The notes beneath the pieces were generated by a model, which saw only the letters and a list, made by a program, of their open reading frames with translations, had not been told where the DNA came from and did not search any database. A program made the translations under genes and the position numbers. DNA of 64,000 nucleotides from Nocardia puris (GTDB lineage: Bacteria; Actinomycetota; Actinomycetes; Mycobacteriales; Mycobacteriaceae), in assembly GCF_003315035.1 (NCBI RefSeq), contig NZ_QNRE01000010.1, positions 124,001 to 188,000 of the forward strand. Reading direction: 5' to 3'. Below are positions 6,846 to 14,537 of this stretch, piece after piece (position 1 is the stretch's first letter; every line of letters begins with the position of its first letter).

Positions 6846-8918
6846 TCACTGCGCGCCCGCCTGGATCGCCGTGATCGCCACCGTATTGACGATGTCGGCC
6901 ACCAGCGCGCCACGCGACAGGTCGTTGACCGGCTTGCGCAGGCCCTGCAGCACCGGACCGATCGCGATCGCGCCCGCGCTGCGCTGCACGGCCTTGTAGG
7001 TGTTGTTGCCGGTGTTCAGGTCGGGGAAGATGAACACCGTGGCCCGGCCCGCCACCTCCGAATCGGGCATCTTGGCGTCGGCGACGGTCGGTTCGATGGC
7101 CGCGTCGTACTGAATCGGACCCTCCACCAACAGGTTCGGCTCGCGTTCGCGCACCAGTTTCGTGGCGACGCGCACCTTGTCCACGTCGGCACCGCTGCCG
7201 GATTCGCCGGTGGAGTACGAGAGCATCGCGACCTTCGGGTCGATGCCGAACTGTTCTGCGGTGCGCGCCGAGGAGATGGCGATATCGGCCAGCTGCTCGG
7301 AGGTGGGGTCGGGCACCACGGCGCAGTCGCCGTAGGCGAGCACCCGGTCGGCCAGGCACATGAGGAACACGCTGGACACGGTGGACACGCCCGGCACGGT
7401 CTTGATGATCTCGAAGGAGGGCCGGATGGTGTGCGCGGTGGTGTGCGCCGCGCCCGACACCATGCCGTCGGCGATCCCCTTGTAGACCATCATCGTGCCG
7501 AAATACGAGATATCGACGACGGTTTCGCGGGCACGCTCCAATGTCATGCCCTTGTGCTTGCGCAGTTCGGTGTACTCGGCGGCGAAATCGTCCAGGTGGC
7601 CGGAGCTGCGCGGGTCCAGCACTTCGGCCTCGGCGATGTCGACGCCGAGTTCGGCGGCGCGGGCGCGGATCGAGTGCTCGTCGCCGAGGATCACCAGGTC
7701 GGCGATCCGGCGCTGCAGCACCCGTCCGGCGGCGCGCAGGATGCGGTCGTCGTCGCCCTCGGGCAGCACGATGCGCTTGCGGTTGGCCCGCGCGCGCTCG
7801 ATGAGCTGGTACTCGAACATCTGCGGGGTCACCACGGTGCTGCGCGGAATGCTGATGCGCCGCAACAACTCCGGTGCGTCCACGTGCTCCTCCATCAGCG
7901 CCAGCGCGGTGTTCACCTTGCGCGGGTTGCCCGCCGACATGCGGCCCCTGGTGCGGTAGGCGGCGCTGGCGGTGTCGTAGGTGCCCAGCGCGGTGGTGAG
8001 GATCGGCAGCCGCGGTTTCAGGCCCTCCATCAGTCGCGCGACGGTGGGGTGCGGCAGCAGCCCGCCGTTCATGATTATGCCCGCCAGCGACGGAAAGCCT
8101 TCGGCCTCATGGGCGTTCACCAAGCCGAGCAGCACGTCGGAGCGGTCGCCGGGCGCGATCACCACGACGCCGTCCACCAGGCGCTCCAGGATGTGCTCGG
8201 CGGTCATGCCGCCGACCATCACCTTCATCGCCTCGCGCTGCAGCAATTCCGGGTCGCCGCTGTACATTTCGCCGTCCACGGCTTCGCACAGCTCGGCCAT
8301 GGTGGGCGCGATCAGCAGCGGCACCTCCGGCAGCGACCAGGACGGGACATCGAATCCGCCCAGCGCCGAACAGACTTCGTTCAGCTGGTCGGGATCGCAC
8401 CGGTTGGCGACCACCGCGACCAGCGTGGCGTGCTCCTGCTCCAGCTCGCCCTCACACAGCTCCACCAGCTGCTTGACCTCGGCGGGCGTGCGGTCGGCGC
8501 CGCGCACCACCAGCAGCACCGGCGCACCCAGGTTGACCGCGATCCTGGCGTTGAAGCGCAGCTCGCTGGGGCTGGCCACATCGGTGTAGTCGCTGCCCAC
8601 GATCACCACGGCATCGCAGACCTTGGCGACCTCGTGGTAGCGCATGACGATCTCGGAGATCGCGGCGTCGGGGTCGGCGTGCACCTGCTCGTAGGTGACG
8701 CCGATCGCCTGCGCGTAGTCGATGTCGGCGGTGGAGTGCTCCAGCAGGAGTTCGAGGATGTAGTCGGGCTCGGTGGTGGAGCGGGTGATCGGGCGGAACA
8801 CGCCGACCCGTGCGGCCGTCGCGCAGACGATCTGCAGTACGCCGAGCGCGACCGTCGATTTGCCGGTGTCGCCCTCGGGGGACGCGATGTAAACGGAGGA
8901 CGCAGCGGATTCGACCAT
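6846..8918 (-). CDS. pta: Phosphate acetyltransferase
   Basis: 690 residues, the same length as the mycobacterial enzyme. Converts acetyl-CoA and phosphate to acetyl phosphate and CoA, feeding AckA. N-terminal P-loop-like regulatory domain with SPEGDTGKSTVALG near residue 14 (dethiobiotin-synthase-like), a DRTGG middle domain, and a C-terminal catalytic PTA domain with VLPEGDDDRIL, GMVSGAAHTTAHTIRP and SYSTGESGSG. An upstream in-frame start at 8969 was rejected in favour of ATG 8918 (MVESAASSVYIASPEG). First gene of pta-ackA; transcribed away from the Ddn-like gene. Confidence 0.97.
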   Translation of the reverse strand: MVESAASSVYIASPEGDTGKSTVALGVLQIVCATAARVGVFRPITRSTTEPDYILELLLEHSTADIDYAQAIGVTYEQVHADPDAAISEIVMRYHEVAKVCDAVVIVGSDYTDVASPSELRFNARIAVNLGAPVLLVVRGADRTPAEVKQLVELCEGELEQEHATLVAVVANRCDPDQLNEVCSALGGFDVPSWSLPEVPLLIAPTMAELCEAVDGEMYSGDPELLQREAMKVMVGGMTAEHILERLVDGVVVIAPGDRSDVLLGLVNAHEAEGFPSLAGIIMNGGLLPHPTVARLMEGLKPRLPILTTALGTYDTASAAYRTRGRMSAGNPRKVNTALALMEEHVDAPELLRRISIPRSTVVTPQMFEYQLIERARANRKRIVLPEGDDDRILRAAGRVLQRRIADLVILGDEHSIRARAAELGVDIAEAEVLDPRSSGHLDDFAAEYTELRKHKGMTLERARETVVDISYFGTMMVYKGIADGMVSGAAHTTAHTIRPSFEIIKTVPGVSTVSSVFLMCLADRVLAYGDCAVVPDPTSEQLADIAISSARTAEQFGIDPKVAMLSYSTGESGSGADVDKVRVATKLVREREPNLLVEGPIQYDAAIEPTVADAKMPDSEVAGRATVFIFPDLNTGNNTYKAVQRSAGAIAIGPVLQGLRKPVNDLSRGALVADIVNTVAITAIQAGAQ

Positions 8919-9040
8919 GGGCCCGAGCTTAGTGAGCCGAAGGGCACTGTCTCGGCCAACCGACGGCAAATACCTCCGAAATCACTTTCGCGCCGGATTC
9001 CGGACACTTCGGGCGAGCCGGGTTCCGTACGCTCGCGCGT

Positions 9041-9551
9041 ATGACGACGTCCTTCCCGGATCGGCAGTGGGGTTCGCGCACCGGCATTCTCGGGCGCGCG
9101 GCCGACAGACTGGCCGCGTCCGGCTTCGGTTCCCGGCTCATCCCGCACGCTCACGCCGCTGGATCGCAAGCTGCTCGAGCGCACCGACGCGAAGTACACG
9201 GTGCTCGGCCCGATCGGCGCGCCGGTCATCCTGCTCACCACCACCGGGCGCAAGTCCGGGCAGCCGCGCACGCAGCCGCTGCTGTACGTGCACGACGGCG
9301 ACACCCTGTACGTGATCGGGAGCAATTTCGGGCAGGCGCACCATCCCGCGTGGACGGGGAATCTGCTGGCCGAGCCGCGCGCGACGGTCGCGATCGCCGG
9401 GGAGCGCATCCGGGTACGGGCCACGCCGGTGACGGAGGAGGCGGTCAAGGAGTCGGTGTTCGCGCGGTTCGTGGAGATCACCGGGGCGTATGCGGCGTAT
9501 CGCGATCGGACCACGCGTGACCTGCGCATCTTTGCCCTGACTAGGGACTGA
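9041..9551 (+). pseudogene. F420-dependent nitroreductase (Ddn family), frameshifted
   Basis: Two frames make up one Ddn-type split-barrel protein. Frame one starts at ATG 9041 (MTTSFPDRQWGSRTG) and runs to SRLI at 9142. Dropping one C from the CCC at 9142-9144 moves into the frame reading RTLTPLDRKLLERTDAKYTV, then PVILLTTTGRKSGQPRTQPL, and ends at 9551. The joined product would be 169 residues, typical of deazaflavin (F420H2)-dependent reductases. The TTTGRKSG...R.PL motif binds the cofactor in this family. A TACGCT -10-like element at 9028-9033 suggests a leaderless transcript. It may be a real frameshift or a single-base sequence error; a truncated protein from GTG 9201 would lack the N-terminal helix. 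Confidence 0.8.
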
Positions 9552-9562
9552 GGGTTTGGTCA

Positions 9563-9599
9563 TTGACAGTATGCTGTCAAATATGACAACATACTGTCA
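9563..9599. promoter_or_regulatory. Twin palindromic MarR-type operators over the PfpI promoter
   Basis: Two 16-base palindromes, TGACAGTATGCTGTCA (9564-9579) and TGACAACATACTGTCA (9584-9599), lie in tandem; the outer arms also form one larger inverted repeat. A consensus -35 TTGACA (9563-9568) is embedded in the first, and the second runs into the ATG at 9599. With CAACAT (9587-9592) as -10 the transcript would be leaderless. The TGACA-N6-TGTCA form and the MarR gene 50 bases beyond the controlled gene make that regulator the likely ligand-responsive repressor. Confidence 0.7.
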
Positions 9600-10240
9600 T
9601 GCTCACGAAGACCGTTCACGTCGCCGTCTACGACACCCTCGCCGACTGGGAAGTCGGTGCCGCCACCGCGCACATCAACAACCCCAGCTGGCAGATCGCG
9701 CCCGGCACCTTCCGGATCGAAACCGTCGCGCTGACCGCCGAGCCGATCACCACCAAGGGCGGCCTGCGCATCACGCCCGACCGCACGCTGGATCAGCTCA
9801 CGCCGGCCGAGAGCGCGATGCTGATCCTGCCCGGCGCCGACACCTGGGTGACGGGTGAACTCGCGCCTTTCGCCCGCAAGGCGCGTGAATTCCTGGACGC
9901 GGGCGTGCCCGTCGCGGCGATCTGCGGCGCGACCTTCGGCCTGGCCGCCGAAGGTCTGCTCAACACCCGCAACCACACCAGCAACGTCGCCGAATTCCTC
10001 GGCTACAGCGGGTACGCGGGAGCCGACCGGTACGTCGACGCGCCCGCCGTCACCGACGGCACCCTCGTCACCGCCGCGGCCATGGCGCCGTTCGAGTTCG
10101 CACGCGAAGTGCTCGGGGTGCTCGGGGTGTACGAGCCGCACATCCTCGACGCCTGGTACCGGCTGTACGCGCACAGCGATCCGGAGGGGTACGCGGTGTT
10201 GGACGCGTATGAGCACGCGCGGGCCGGGGCCGGGGCGTGA
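9599..10240 (+). CDS. DJ-1/PfpI family protein (type 1 glutamine amidotransferase fold)
   Basis: 213 residues of the DJ-1/PfpI/ThiJ superfamily. The N-terminal strand VHVAVYDTLADWEVGAA and the nucleophile elbow AAICGATFGLA (Cys near residue 117) are present, with a conserved acid early in the chain. Family members include deglycases, chaperones and isonitrile hydratases, so the reaction cannot be set from sequence. ATG overlaps the downstream operator. The MarR gene follows 49 bases later and the two probably form an autoregulated operon responding to an electrophile or antibiotic-like signal (inference). Confidence 0.88.
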   Translation: MLTKTVHVAVYDTLADWEVGAATAHINNPSWQIAPGTFRIETVALTAEPITTKGGLRITPDRTLDQLTPAESAMLILPGADTWVTGELAPFARKAREFLDAGVPVAAICGATFGLAAEGLLNTRNHTSNVAEFLGYSGYAGADRYVDAPAVTDGTLVTAAAMAPFEFAREVLGVLGVYEPHILDAWYRLYAHSDPEGYAVLDAYEHARAGAGA

Positions 10241-10289
10241 ATGGTGTCGAGTCACAGCGTGCCTCGCGCGCCGGAGCCGAGGTGACGGC

Positions 10290-10742
10290 GTGAGCGAGAA
10301 CCCCGAGCAAGTCCTGTTCAGCACCGCCGCCATCACCTCCTTCCGCCTCAACGGCCAATTCCTCACCATCGCCGAAGAACTCGCCGCCCCCGCCGGCCTG
10401 ACCGCCGCCTGGTGGCAGGTGCTCGGCGCGGTCCTCCCCGAACCGCTTCCGGTCGCGGGCATCGCCCGCACCATGGGCATCACCCGCCAGAGCGTGCAGC
10501 GCATCGCCGACCTCCTCGTCGACAAGGGCCTCGCCGAATACCACCCCAACCCAGCCCACCGCCGCGCCAAACTCCTCACCCCCACCCCCGAAGGCCGCGC
10601 CGCCATCGCCCGCATCAACCCCCACCACGCCACCCTCGCCCACCGCCTCACCGAAGAACTGGGCCTCGACCACTTCACCCGAATAGTCGAAGCCCTCACC
10701 GCCCTCTCCACGGCTTTGGACCGGGTCACCGACCAGAAGTAG
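10290..10742 (+). CDS. MarR family transcriptional regulator
   Basis: 150-residue winged-helix repressor. The recognition region IARTMGITRQSVQRIADLLVDKGL and wing PNPAHRRAKLLTPTPEG are typical MarR features, flanked by dimerisation helices. The frame is open much further upstream, but GTG 10290 (VSENPEQVLFSTAA) gives the family length and avoids overlap with the PfpI gene. Probable binder of the twin TGACA-N6-TGTCA sites at 9564-9599. No cysteine-based redox motif is obvious. Confidence 0.9.
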   Translation: MSENPEQVLFSTAAITSFRLNGQFLTIAEELAAPAGLTAAWWQVLGAVLPEPLPVAGIARTMGITRQSVQRIADLLVDKGLAEYHPNPAHRRAKLLTPTPEGRAAIARINPHHATLAHRLTEELGLDHFTRIVEALTALSTALDRVTDQK

Positions 10743-10814
10743 ATACGCCGTCAGGCCGTCAGCGCCGTGGGTTACGCTGCTGCGCAGCAGATTCGGCGCT
10801 GATCAGGGGGTTCA

Positions 10815-11671
10815 GTGGCACGAGGCGGTCCGACGCGCGGCCAGATGGTCAGGTTTCGCGCCTTTCGTGAGTACGAGGATCACAAGGCCGAGGCCAATAA
10901 CGCGATGATGGCGCTGCTCGCCGGCGCCCAGTTATCGGCCCACCTGCTGAAGCTGACCGAGGGTTCGGACCGCTTGCTACCCGAAGTATTCCCGGCGGTC
11001 GATCACATCCACCGATTCAATCTGAAGTCCGACCAGGCACGGCAAATCCTGCACGGAGCCGACACTCACCTCGGCAAGATGGCCGTACCCTACGTGCTGT
11101 CTTTGCACGAGGACTTCATGCGAACTTGCGTCGGGATGCTGGCCGACAATGGCCTATGCGCGAAAGCCCTCGCCAAACGAAACCTCAGTGACCTGCACAC
11201 GGACTTCGAGAGCGTGACGAGCCACGTCTACGACACCGACATGATGTCGTATATGACGGTGCTGGGGCACATGCGAAACGCCGTGATCCACAACGGCGGC
11301 ACAATGACCCGGGTTCTGTTCGACACCCTGGCCCACTGGAGTGGCGCCCAGGAACAAGGCTGGGGCGACCTGGCCAAGCGGAACCCGAAGGACTCCGGGT
11401 AGGAGACCGGATCGACTTCGGACAGGGCGAGATGATCGCCGCATTGGCGATTACCAAACGTTCCGATCGCGAGACGAACCTCGGCTTGCAGTCCGCTCTC
11501 CCCCGGCCGTGCTGGGCCGCGTTGGTCGTAGACGAAGTGGTCGCCGCTCATCCCAAGATCTTGAACGACGCCAAGGTCGCGCTGCGGAACGCACGGGGAG
11601 TCGCCCGGCACAGCTACGGCGTGCTCGGGCTCACCGAGGCCGAGCTCACGGCCGAGATAGCGTCCAGATAG
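10815..11671 (+). pseudogene. HEPN-domain protein, frameshifted near its C-terminus
   Basis: GTG 10815 has AGGGGG four bases upstream and opens a 195-residue helical protein ending at 11402. It contains LGHMRNAVIHNGG, an R-N-x3-H motif of the HEPN superfamily (often metal-independent RNases or their inactive relatives). In HEPN proteins this motif is usually followed by a short tail with a GDxI step; here that tail (LRVGDRIDFGQGEMIAALAI) is present immediately downstream but in another frame, ending at 11671. A single frameshift between about 11385 and 11398 would join them into about 285 residues. Either the gene is newly broken or the base call is wrong. Partners such as an MNT antitoxin are not visible. 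Confidence 0.6.
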
Positions 11672-11673
11672 CA

Positions 11674-11703
11674 GATCGGGCGGCCCTCCTGGGCCGCCCG
11701 ATC
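11674..11703 (+). terminator. Terminator after the HEPN gene
   Basis: Perfect 13-bp stem GATCGGGCGGCCC (11674-11686) with its complement at 11691-11703 and a TCCT loop, starting two bases after the stop at 11671. Its position supports 11671 as the original gene end despite the internal frameshift. Confidence 0.8.
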
Positions 11704-11711
11704 GCGATGAC

Positions 11712-11865
11712 AAAGCGGGGCTCTACAGCTTGAGCTATCGGTTGTGGCCGACCGGGGTGTCAATCCCGGATCTCCGCGCTTCTGTGGAAACTCCGGTCGT
11801 GAACCGGCAGGGCCTCGAACCCAGTTCCCGCACCCACTCGGGCGCATGGCCACTATAGCACCCGT
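11712..11865 (-). other. Degenerate tRNA-like debris
   Basis: The minus strand carries a D-arm-like TAGCTCAAGCTGTAGAGC (about 11737-11720), a T-arm-like GGGTTCGAGGCCC (about 11824-11812) and a second stem CCGGG/CCCGG around 11753-11770. GTGGCC and GGCCAC at the two ends can pair like an acceptor stem. No arrangement gives a full cloverleaf of normal length with a sensible anticodon loop. This is most likely remains of one or two tRNA genes, possibly an old integration site. Low confidence. Confidence 0.3.
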
Positions 11866-11916
11866 CCGGGCCGCGAGCAGGCGTCGTTTTGCCTGCTCCC
11901 GGCGATGCGAACCGAT

Positions 11917-12714
11917 CTACTCGAAGGGCTTTCGGGTGCGGCCGATGAGGTCGGCCACGGAGTCGATGACGGCGGTGGGGCGGTAGGGGAAACCTTCCAC
12001 GGAGGCGCGGGTGGAGATGCCGGTGGTGACGAGGATGGTGCGCATGCCCGCTTCGAGGCCGGCGATGACGTCGGTGTCCATGCGGTCGCCGATCATGACC
12101 GTGGACTGGGAGTGGGCGCCGATGCGGCGCAGGGCCGAACGCATCATGAGCGGGTTCGGTTTGCCGACGTAGTACGGTTCGCGGCCGGTGGCGCGGGTGA
12201 TGAGCGCGGCGACCGAGCCGGTGGCTGGCAGGACGCCCTCGCGGGAGGGGCCGGTGGCGTCGGGGTTGGTGGCGATGAAGCGGGCGCCGCGTTCGACCAG
12301 GCGGATCGCGGTGGTGATGGCCTCGAACGAGTAGGTGCGCGTCTCGCCGAGCACCACGTAGTCGGGGTCGCGTTCGGTGAGCACGTACCCGATCTCGTGC
12401 AGCGCGGTGGTCAGCCCCGATTCGCCGACCACATAGGCGGTTCCGCCGGGACGCTGGTCGTTGAGGAAGGTGGCGGTGGCCAGCGCCGACGTCCAGATCG
12501 ACTCCTCGGGGACGTCGAGACCGGTCTGGCGCAGGCGAGCTTGGAGGTCGCGCGGGGTGCGGATGGAGTTATTGGTGAGCACGAGGAACGGCGTCTCGTT
12601 GGCGCGCAGTTCGGCGAGGAACTCGTCGGCGCCGGGCACCAGGTGTTCCTCGCTCACCAGCACCCCGTCCATGTCGGTGAGATAGGACAGGATCGGTTCG
12701 GTTTCTGCGGTCAC
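11917..12714 (-). CDS. HAD-IIA family phosphatase (NagD-like)
   Basis: 265 residues from GTG 12714 (VTAETEPILSYLTD). HAD motifs: I LTDMDGVL with the nucleophile Asp, II FLVLTNNS, III lysine in YYVGKPNPLMM, IV STVMIGDRMDTDVIAG. A C2a cap lies between motifs II and III, placing it with NagD/p-nitrophenylphosphatase-like enzymes that dephosphorylate small phosphates. The frame is open to 12948 but the upstream part overlaps the fgd1 leader and has no conserved content. Divergent from fgd1. Confidence 0.92.
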   Translation of the reverse strand: MTAETEPILSYLTDMDGVLVSEEHLVPGADEFLAELRANETPFLVLTNNSIRTPRDLQARLRQTGLDVPEESIWTSALATATFLNDQRPGGTAYVVGESGLTTALHEIGYVLTERDPDYVVLGETRTYSFEAITTAIRLVERGARFIATNPDATGPSREGVLPATGSVAALITRATGREPYYVGKPNPLMMRSALRRIGAHSQSTVMIGDRMDTDVIAGLEAGMRTILVTTGISTRASVEGFPYRPTAVIDSVADLIGRTRKPFE

Positions 12715-12922
12715 CGGACAATTGTCGGCTATCGCGCCCGAACAAGCACGCGACTTGCGGCAGAACCGGCCCGCCCCACGCGGGTTCACCGCGCTGACTA
12801 TGGTCGGAAAGGACGCCTCCGGACCCGGCCGCCGCTGCCCCCTCGCGACACCGGCCGCGTCCCGGTGGCCGACGGCGTGCGGAACTCCGCACCCACACAG
12901 CGAAGCGACAGGAGTGGCGCAC

Positions 12923-13933
12923 ATGAGTGAGCTGAAGCTCGGATACAAGGCGTCGGCGGAACAGTTCGGACCGCGCGAACTGGTGGAGATCGCGGTGCTC
13001 GCCGAGGAACACGGCCTCGACAGCGCGACGGTCAGCGATCATTTCCAGCCGTGGCGGCACAAGGGCGGCCACGCGCCGTTCTCCCTGGCGTGGATGGCCG
13101 CGGTCGGTGAGCGCACCCAGCGCATCCTGCTGGGCACCTCGGTGCTCACGCCGACCTTCCGGTACAACCCGGCGGTCATCGCGCAGGCGTTCGCCACCAT
13201 GGGCTGCCTGTACCCGGGCCGCGTGATGCTCGGCGTGGGCACGGGCGAGGCGCTCAACGAAATCGCCACCGGCTACACCGGCGAATGGCCGGAATTCAAG
13301 GAGCGTTTCGCGCGCCTGCGCGAGTCGGTCGAGCTGATGCGCGCGCTGTGGACCGGCGACCGCGTCGATTACGACGGGCAGTACTACAAGACCGTCGGCG
13401 CTTCCATTTACGACGTGCCCGAGGGCGGCATTCCGATCTATGTCGCGGCGGGCGGCCCGCTGGTCGCGCGATACGCCGGCCGCGCGGGTGATGGTTTCAT
13501 CTGCACTTCCGGCAAGGGCATGGACCTCTACACGGAGAAATTGATGCCGGCCGTCGCGGAGGGTGCGGCGAAAGTGGGCCGCGAGGTCTCCGATATCGAC
13601 CGCATGATCGAGATCAAGATCTCCTACGACACCGATCCCGAACTGGCGCTGGAGAATACGCGCTTCTGGGCACCACTCTCCCTCACCGCCGAGCAGAAGC
13701 ACTCCATCACCGACCCCATCGAAATGGAAGCCGCCGCCGACGCCCTGCCCATCGAGCAGATCGCCAAGCGCTGGATCGTCGCCAGCGACCCCGACGAAGC
13801 CGTCGACCAGATCAAGCCCTACCTGGACGCGGGCCTCAACCACCTCGTCTTCCACGCCCCCGGCCACGACCAACGCCGCTTCCTCGACCTCTTCGCCCGC
13901 GACATCGCCCCCCGCCTGCGCAAACTGGGCTGA
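12923..13933 (+). CDS. fgd1: F420-dependent glucose-6-phosphate dehydrogenase
   Basis: 336 residues, identical in length to mycobacterial Fgd1. Oxidises glucose 6-phosphate to 6-phosphogluconolactone and reduces F420 to F420H2, supplying Ddn-type reductases. Luciferase-like TIM barrel; SDHFQPW (the Asp-His-x-x-x-Trp step of the active site), LGTSVLTPTFRYNP and YVAAGGP are present. ATG 12923 has AGGAG about nine bases upstream; the frame is open earlier, but that part is not family-like. In mycobacteria fgd1, pta, ackA and pknG are contiguous; here about 4 kb of accessory genes separates fgd1 from pta. Confidence 0.97.
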   Translation: MSELKLGYKASAEQFGPRELVEIAVLAEEHGLDSATVSDHFQPWRHKGGHAPFSLAWMAAVGERTQRILLGTSVLTPTFRYNPAVIAQAFATMGCLYPGRVMLGVGTGEALNEIATGYTGEWPEFKERFARLRESVELMRALWTGDRVDYDGQYYKTVGASIYDVPEGGIPIYVAAGGPLVARYAGRAGDGFICTSGKGMDLYTEKLMPAVAEGAAKVGREVSDIDRMIEIKISYDTDPELALENTRFWAPLSLTAEQKHSITDPIEMEAAADALPIEQIAKRWIVASDPDEAVDQIKPYLDAGLNHLVFHAPGHDQRRFLDLFARDIAPRLRKLG

Positions 13934-14078
13934 GCTACAAGAGAATTCGAGCGCACCGGAAGCGAAATCGCGCGCACCGCATGGGCGCGGCACCGTAAGT
14001 GATGGCGATCCGATACTTCCACGGGCGAATCAACCGTTCCGACTGTCGGCAGTCACCGCCAACGACACGGTCGACCGT

Positions 14079-14125
14079 GAAAGGCGGTGCGGGCGCACTT
14101 ACAACCCGCGGCCGCACCGCCTTTC
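14079..14125 (+). terminator. Terminator downstream of fgd1
   Basis: 14-bp perfect inverted repeat GAAAGGCGGTGCGG (14079-14092) with complement at 14112-14125 ending in CTTTC, loop 19 bases. It lies 145 bases after the fgd1 stop; no other gene ends nearby. Confidence 0.6.
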
Positions 14126-14162
14126 GCTCCGCGACCAGGATGGCCAGCGAAGAGGAACCCTG

Positions 14163-14195
14163 CTACTGATCACGGGTACGCTCCGTGATCAGTAG
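14163..14195. repeat. Isolated 13-bp perfect inverted repeat
   Basis: CTACTGATCACGG (14163-14175), loop GTACGCT, exact complement at 14183-14195. It is the second strong hairpin between fgd1 and metZ and belongs to no recognised gene. It could be a further terminator, a protein-binding palindrome or an element end. Confidence 0.6.
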
Positions 14196-14486
14196 CCCGA
14201 CGAGCCCCGGCCAGGTGCGAAGCCGATCGCATCCGCATATTGCTGTTGACAGCAGAGCAACCTCGAACCGCGAACGCGATATCCGCATGCACGGGCAGCG
14301 CACCGTCGTTCTCTTGGTCGCCAACTTCCGCCAAGATCTTCCCGGGTCCTGGGTCCGAGAGGTCCGGGACGGCAACTTCCAGACCAACCCCTGGGATGGG
14401 ACGCCATCCCAGGAGGCCGAGTTCGCACTGTGGGAAGACGTGACAATTCACGGTAACCCGTGACCTCGAAGCCGGTTTCCGCGCTC
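14196..14486. other. Non-coding stretch between fgd1 and metZ
   Basis: Short open frames exist on both strands (about 90 codons each, 14170-14463) but neither has a convincing RBS or recognisable domain. G+C is lower than in flanking genes. I see no gene that I can support. Confidence 0.4.
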
Positions 14487-14537
14487 GAACGAATCACGCG
14501 CGGCCCGCGAGACCAGCGAGCCGCGCGGGAATCGTTC
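14487..14537 (-). terminator. Terminator of the rhodanese-metZ operon
   Basis: Inverted repeat with arms 14487-14504 and 14520-14537, 16 of 18 positions paired, directly after the metZ stop (14538) on the minus strand. Loop 15 bases. Confidence 0.75.

Noticed and set aside
6597..9044. 815-codon open frame on the plus strand
   Set aside because: Lies antisense to pta; protein-like motifs are all on the minus strand.
11712..11865. Functional tRNA gene
   Set aside because: Arms cannot be combined into a cloverleaf of normal length; called debris instead.
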